Origin: Oscillospiraceae bacterium
GTDB taxonomy: Bacteria > Bacillota > Clostridia > Oscillospirales > Oscillospiraceae
DNA: 16,033 bases
NCBI GenBank assembly: GCA_009776905.1
Contig: WRMX01000040.1
Location: 1 to 16,033 of the forward strand
Direction: 5' to 3'
Shown: piece by piece, positions 12,904 to 16,033 of the stretch
How positions within the stretch are numbered: position 1 is the first letter of the stretch
Layout of the letters: each line of letters starts with the position of its first letter
Notes under the pieces: generated by a model
Told to the model about the DNA's origin: nothing
Seen by the model: the letters and a program-made list of their open reading frames with translations, nothing else
Databases searched by the model: none
Made by a program: the position numbers and the translations under genes

Positions 12904-13827
12904 TTGTTGAAGTATGTCATAAAACGCGTGTTGATGGGCGTGGTCGCGCTTTTTCTCGTCGCCACCATCACTTTCTTCCTGATGAACCTCGTGCCGGGAG
13001 GGCCGTTTGAGTTTGAAAAGGCCGTTAACCCCGCTGCGCGGGCTGCGTTGGAAGCAAAATACGGTCTCGATAAGCCGTTGTTGGAACAGTTTAAAAACTA
13101 CCTCAGTCACGCACTCTCGGGGGATTTCGGCCCCAGCATCAAGCAGCGCGGGCGTGAGGTCAATGATATCATTCTCACAAAATTTGCGGTTTCCGCGCGC
13201 TTATGCGGCATCACTGTCATTGTCGCTCTTGTCATAGGTATCCCCCTTGGTTGTATCGCTGCAGTCAGACGCGGTAAATGGCTTGATAACCTCATTCGGG
13301 TTTTTGCGACGCTTGGCATCGCAATTCCCGGATTTGTTTTGTGCACGGTCTGTTTGTACTTTTTCTGCATAAGCCTCAACCTCACATGGCTGCTGCCCCT
13401 CGGGCTCGCAACGCCCGCCAGCTACATATTGCCGGTGTTCTCGCTTGCGTTCTACCCGACCTCCTACATCGCTCGCATGATGCGTTCGACCATGCTCGAC
13501 ACGCTCGGGCAGGACTATGTCCGCACGGCGAAATCAAAAGGGGTGGCGAACAGTAGCGTCCTGTTCAAGCATGCGCTCAGAAATGCGATATTGCCCATTG
13601 TCACGTATCTCGGGCCGATGATGGCGTTTATGATGACAGGTAACTTTGTCGTCGAGCAGGTGTATGTCATACCCGGGCTCGGTAAGGAGTTCATCAGCTC
13701 CATCATGAACCGCGACTATACTATGATCATGGGCACTACGATATTCCTTGCCGCGATTCTCATCACGCTCAATGTGCTTGTCGATATCGCTTACAAAATC
13801 ATCGACCCGCGCATCACGCTCAATTGA
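12904..13827 (+). CDS. oppB: Peptide/nickel-type ABC transporter permease, OppB/DppB family
   Basis: This 307-residue integral membrane protein is the first gene of the operon. The N terminus has the family hallmark KYVIKRVLMGVV followed by a membrane helix (about 9-29) and NLVPGGPF; a soluble loop (about 35-95, AKYGLDKPLLEQF) precedes the five-helix permease core. The cytoplasmic coupling motif is seen as DYVRTAKSKGVANSSVLFKHALRNAILP (about 200-228), which docks on the ATPases. It ends in DPRITLN, typical of OppB/DppB. The start is TTG at 12904, with GGGGAGG at 12888-12894, 9 nt upstream; a second TTG follows at 12907. Oligopeptide, dipeptide or nickel specificity cannot be told from the permease. 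The OppB name denotes the family only. Confidence 0.93.
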   Translation: MLKYVIKRVLMGVVALFLVATITFFLMNLVPGGPFEFEKAVNPAARAALEAKYGLDKPLLEQFKNYLSHALSGDFGPSIKQRGREVNDIILTKFAVSARLCGITVIVALVIGIPLGCIAAVRRGKWLDNLIRVFATLGIAIPGFVLCTVCLYFFCISLNLTWLLPLGLATPASYILPVFSLAFYPTSYIARMMRSTMLDTLGQDYVRTAKSKGVANSSVLFKHALRNAILPIVTYLGPMMAFMMTGNFVVEQVYVIPGLGKEFISSIMNRDYTMIMGTTIFLAAILITLNVLVDIAYKIIDPRITLN

Positions 13828-13847
13828 TGTCTTACTGAGGTGGCGGA

Positions 13848-14888
13848 ATGAAAAATCCCATTAGTTTTCATATAAACACAGAGGACTTTTTGCCTGCGAG
13901 CAAAGAGGAGAGGCAAAGCCTTGTCGTCATGCGCGAGAGCGTCAGCTTTTGGCAGGATGGCTTCCGCCGCCTATTCCGCAACAAAGTTGCGATGGTCAGC
14001 GCGGTCGTGCTGCTGCTGATCATTGTGTTTTCGTTTGTGATCCCCGCTTTTTATCCATACAGATACGAGCAGCAAAGGAAAGGCGCGGAATATATGGCTC
14101 CCATGCGATATTCGCAAGAAGAGCATGATGCCATCGCTGCAGGCGAGCGAGTTTTCCCGCATATTCTTGGCACGGACAGTCTCGGAAGGGACTATGCGGT
14201 GCGGGTGATGGTCGGAGGCAGGATCTCCTTGATTGTCGGCATCGTCGCATCGGCGATCATCTTTTTCATCGGTTCCATCTACGGCGCGGTGTCCGCGTTT
14301 TTCGGCGGAAGGACTGACAACATCATGATGCGCATCGTCGATATCATCTATACGATTCCCGATATACTCATGATCGTCCTGATAGCGTTCGCTTTAAAAG
14401 CGCCCATGCAGGAACTGGCTAAAAAAGCGTCGTTCGCATGGCTGAACGCCATGGGCGTCAACCTCATCAGCATTTTCATCGTTTTCGCGCTGCTATATTG
14501 GGTGGGCATGGCCCGCATCGTGCGCAGCCAAGTCCTTTCGCTCAAGGAAACGGATTTTGTCATGGCGGCGCGAGCCCTGGGCGCTTCAAACGGCCGCATA
14601 ATCAGGAAGCATTTGCTGACAAACTGCATCGGCACGCTCATCATCACGACGACGCTTCAAATTCCGATTTCGATTTTCACGGAGAGCTTCCTGTCCTTCC
14701 TCGGCCTTGGCGTCGCCGCCCCGATGCCGTCGCTCGGCAGCCTCGCCAGCTCAGCCATCAACGGCATCAACTCATATCCATATCTCGCGTTGTCGCCGGC
14801 ATTGCTGATCGCGCTCATCATTCTCAGCTTCAACCTTTTGGGTGACGGTTTGCGCGATTCGTTCGATCCAAAACTGAAACAAGGATAA
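13848..14888 (+). CDS. oppC: Peptide/nickel-type ABC transporter permease, OppC/DppC family
   Basis: The 346 residues are the second permease. An N-terminal cytoplasmic stretch ending in SFWQDGFRRLFRNKVAM leads into the first membrane helix (about 48-68), then an extracytoplasmic loop with the family motif HILGTDSLGRDYAVRVMVGGRISL (about 104-127), then the permease core. The coupling motif is DFVMAARALGASNGRIIRKHLL (about 236-257), and LGLGVAAPMPSLG and DGLRDSFDPKLK at the end are also typical of OppC. The loop before HILGTD is longer than average (RYEQQRKGAEYMAPMRYSQEE), perhaps contacting the binding protein. Start is ATG with GAGGTGG shortly upstream, 20 nt after oppB. It pairs with OppB to form the channel. 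Confidence 0.94.
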   Translation: MKNPISFHINTEDFLPASKEERQSLVVMRESVSFWQDGFRRLFRNKVAMVSAVVLLLIIVFSFVIPAFYPYRYEQQRKGAEYMAPMRYSQEEHDAIAAGERVFPHILGTDSLGRDYAVRVMVGGRISLIVGIVASAIIFFIGSIYGAVSAFFGGRTDNIMMRIVDIIYTIPDILMIVLIAFALKAPMQELAKKASFAWLNAMGVNLISIFIVFALLYWVGMARIVRSQVLSLKETDFVMAARALGASNGRIIRKHLLTNCIGTLIITTTLQIPISIFTESFLSFLGLGVAAPMPSLGSLASSAINGINSYPYLALSPALLIALIILSFNLLGDGLRDSFDPKLKQG

Positions 14889-14898
14889 GGGGAGTTTT

Positions 14899-15897
14899 AT
14901 GGGTATTTACTTGCTTGACATCAGAAGTGAAAAACTCTCCTTTTTTACGCAAGCCGGCGAGGTCAAAGCGCTTGACGACGTCACGCTGCGTATGCGGGAG
15001 GGCGAAATCCTCGGCATTGTCGGAGAATCCGGCTCGGGCAAGTCCGTCACTGCATATAGCCTGATGGGGCTCACAGCGCATCCCGGCAAGCTGATTGGCG
15101 GGAGCATCGAGTTCAACGGCCACAGGATCGACCAAATGAGCGAGAAAGAGATCCGCAAGGTCCGGGGGAAGGAGATTTCCATCATCTTCCAAGACCCAAT
15201 GACGAGCTTGAACCCCGTTTATACCATTGGCAACCAAATACGCGAGGTCATTCGCCTGCATACCGGCAAAAGCCGCGCAGAGGCCAACGCGCACGCGCAT
15301 GAGCTTTTGACCATGGTGGGCATCAATGAGCCTGAAAGACGCTTGAAGCAATATCCGCATGAGCTCTCCGGCGGCATGAGGCAGCGCGTTATGATCGCCA
15401 TCGCGCTGGCTTGCGAGCCGAAGCTTCTCATTGCAGACGAGCCGACCACAGCCCTCGATGTCACGATCCAGGCCCAGATCATCGAGCTGATGATCGACCT
15501 CAAGAAAAAACTGGACATGGCTATCATCTTGATCACGCATGACCTCGGCGTGGTGGCGAGCATCTGCGAGACGATTGCCGTTATGTACGCGGGCAAGGTC
15601 GTTGAATATGGCACTGTCGACGAAATATTCTATGAGCCGGCGCACGAATACACGAGAGGGCTTCTCAATTGCATTCCGAAACTTGACGATAAAGATCGCA
15701 CGCGGCTTGTCCCGATTGAGGGCGTCCCTGTTGACATGCTCAATCCTCCCATAGGCTGTCCTTTTGCGCCGCGTTGCAACTCCTGCATGAAGATTTGCCT
15801 CACAAGGGTACCGCCGGAGACTGTTCTTTCCAGCACTCATTATAGTTTCTGCTGGCTTCAGAAAAAAATGGAGTTTGAGGAGGGGGCTGCAGTATGA
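14899..15897 (+). CDS. oppD: Peptide ABC transporter ATPase, OppD/DppD family
   Basis: The 332 residues form one of the two ATPases. Walker A is GESGSGKS (42-49), the Q-loop glutamine is Q98 in FQDPMTSLNP, the signature is LSGGMRQR (156-163), Walker B is LLIADEPTTALD (176-187), and the switch histidine is H214. The C-terminal oligopeptide extension has GCPFAPRC and four spaced cysteines (C287, C293, C300, C318), the pattern C-x5-C-x6-C-x17-C that in some DppD proteins holds a [4Fe-4S] cluster; C296 is an additional cysteine. Start is ATG with GGGGAG just upstream, 10 nt after oppC. Its stop overlaps the start of the next ATPase gene by ATGA, so the two are translationally coupled. Confidence 0.95.
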   Translation: MGIYLLDIRSEKLSFFTQAGEVKALDDVTLRMREGEILGIVGESGSGKSVTAYSLMGLTAHPGKLIGGSIEFNGHRIDQMSEKEIRKVRGKEISIIFQDPMTSLNPVYTIGNQIREVIRLHTGKSRAEANAHAHELLTMVGINEPERRLKQYPHELSGGMRQRVMIAIALACEPKLLIADEPTTALDVTIQAQIIELMIDLKKKLDMAIILITHDLGVVASICETIAVMYAGKVVEYGTVDEIFYEPAHEYTRGLLNCIPKLDDKDRTRLVPIEGVPVDMLNPPIGCPFAPRCNSCMKICLTRVPPETVLSSTHYSFCWLQKKMEFEEGAAV

Positions 15898-16033
15898 ACG
15901 GGAGCGAAAATCTGCTTGAAATATACAGGCTCAAAAAATACTACACGATTCCGGGAGACCACCTTTTTGGCAAAAACATCGTCAAAGCGGTTGATGATGT
16001 CAGCTTTTCCATCAAGCGTGGCGAGACGCTCGG
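15894..16033 (+). CDS. oppF: Peptide ABC transporter ATPase, OppF/DppF family, N-terminal fragment
   Basis: The gene starts with ATG at 15894, overlapping the oppD stop (ATGA), and runs off the right edge after about 46 codons. The visible part has LLEIYRLKKYYTIPG, then LFGKNIVKAVDDVSFSIKRGETLG, the typical opening of OppF with the strand before Walker A. The nucleotide-binding motifs lie outside the window. OppF pairs with OppD. A substrate-binding protein gene has not been seen upstream, so it is probably downstream or elsewhere. Confidence 0.9.
   Translation, partial: MNGSENLLEIYRLKKYYTIPGDHLFGKNIVKAVDDVSFSIKRGETL

Noticed and set aside
14830..15840. 336-residue open frame on the minus strand
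   Set aside because: It is antisense to oppD, which has complete ABC ATPase motifs; the translation shows no family pattern.
1..16033. CRISPR arrays, transposases, phage genes, attachment sites
   Set aside because: No regularly spaced repeats of CRISPR size and no transposase, integrase or phage protein frames were seen on either strand.

Overview
The window reads as chromosomal core sequence from a low-to-middle GC anaerobic member of the Bacillota, most likely class Clostridia. The support is the gene content: RNase Y, MurT, TrmK and a bacterial-type ProRS with an editing insertion. A ferredoxin-like aldo/keto reductase, strong AGGAGG-type ribosome binding sites and near-consensus sigma-A promoters with 17-bp spacers point the same way. 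Genus cannot be assigned from the sequence alone. There is no sign of phage, insertion sequence, CRISPR array or other mobile DNA.

Layout. (1) 1-1607, plus strand: the 3' end of ruvB, then glmM. (2) 1608-1896: a gene-free stretch with a strong promoter, a long leader hairpin and a degenerate 7-bp tandem repeat, leading into two small cysteine-rich proteins: a double zinc ribbon (1897-2169) and a DUF1858 CxxC protein (2185-2394). A strong terminator follows. (3) 2480-4329: a short TrmK-like tRNA methyltransferase overlapping murT by ATGA; the usual murT partner gatD is not next to it. (4) 4508-6978: proS and xth, also overlapping by ATGA, preceded by a gap with hairpins and GGGG/CCCC elements and followed by a terminator. 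(5) 7046-10084, minus strand: an EAL-HDOD signalling protein and RNase Y, each with its own promoter; the rny terminator lies between them. (6) 10241-10329: tRNA-Ser(GGA), transcribed divergently from rny from back-to-back promoters. (7) 10424-12749: a short-chain dehydrogenase (minus) and an aldo/keto reductase with two [4Fe-4S] motifs (plus), divergent from a shared promoter region with a direct repeat that could be an operator. (8) 12904-16033: start of an Opp/Dpp-type peptide ABC transporter operon, permease-permease-ATPase-ATPase, the last gene cut by the window edge.

Function. Most genes are housekeeping: cell wall precursor synthesis and modification (glmM, murT), DNA recombination and repair (ruvB, xth), translation (proS, tRNA-Ser, trmK) and mRNA decay (rny). 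The parts most likely to be new are the short trmK, the gatD-less murT location, the structured leader of the zinc-ribbon gene, and the divergent SDR/AKR redox pair with its shared control region. I did not find a clear undescribed multi-gene system.
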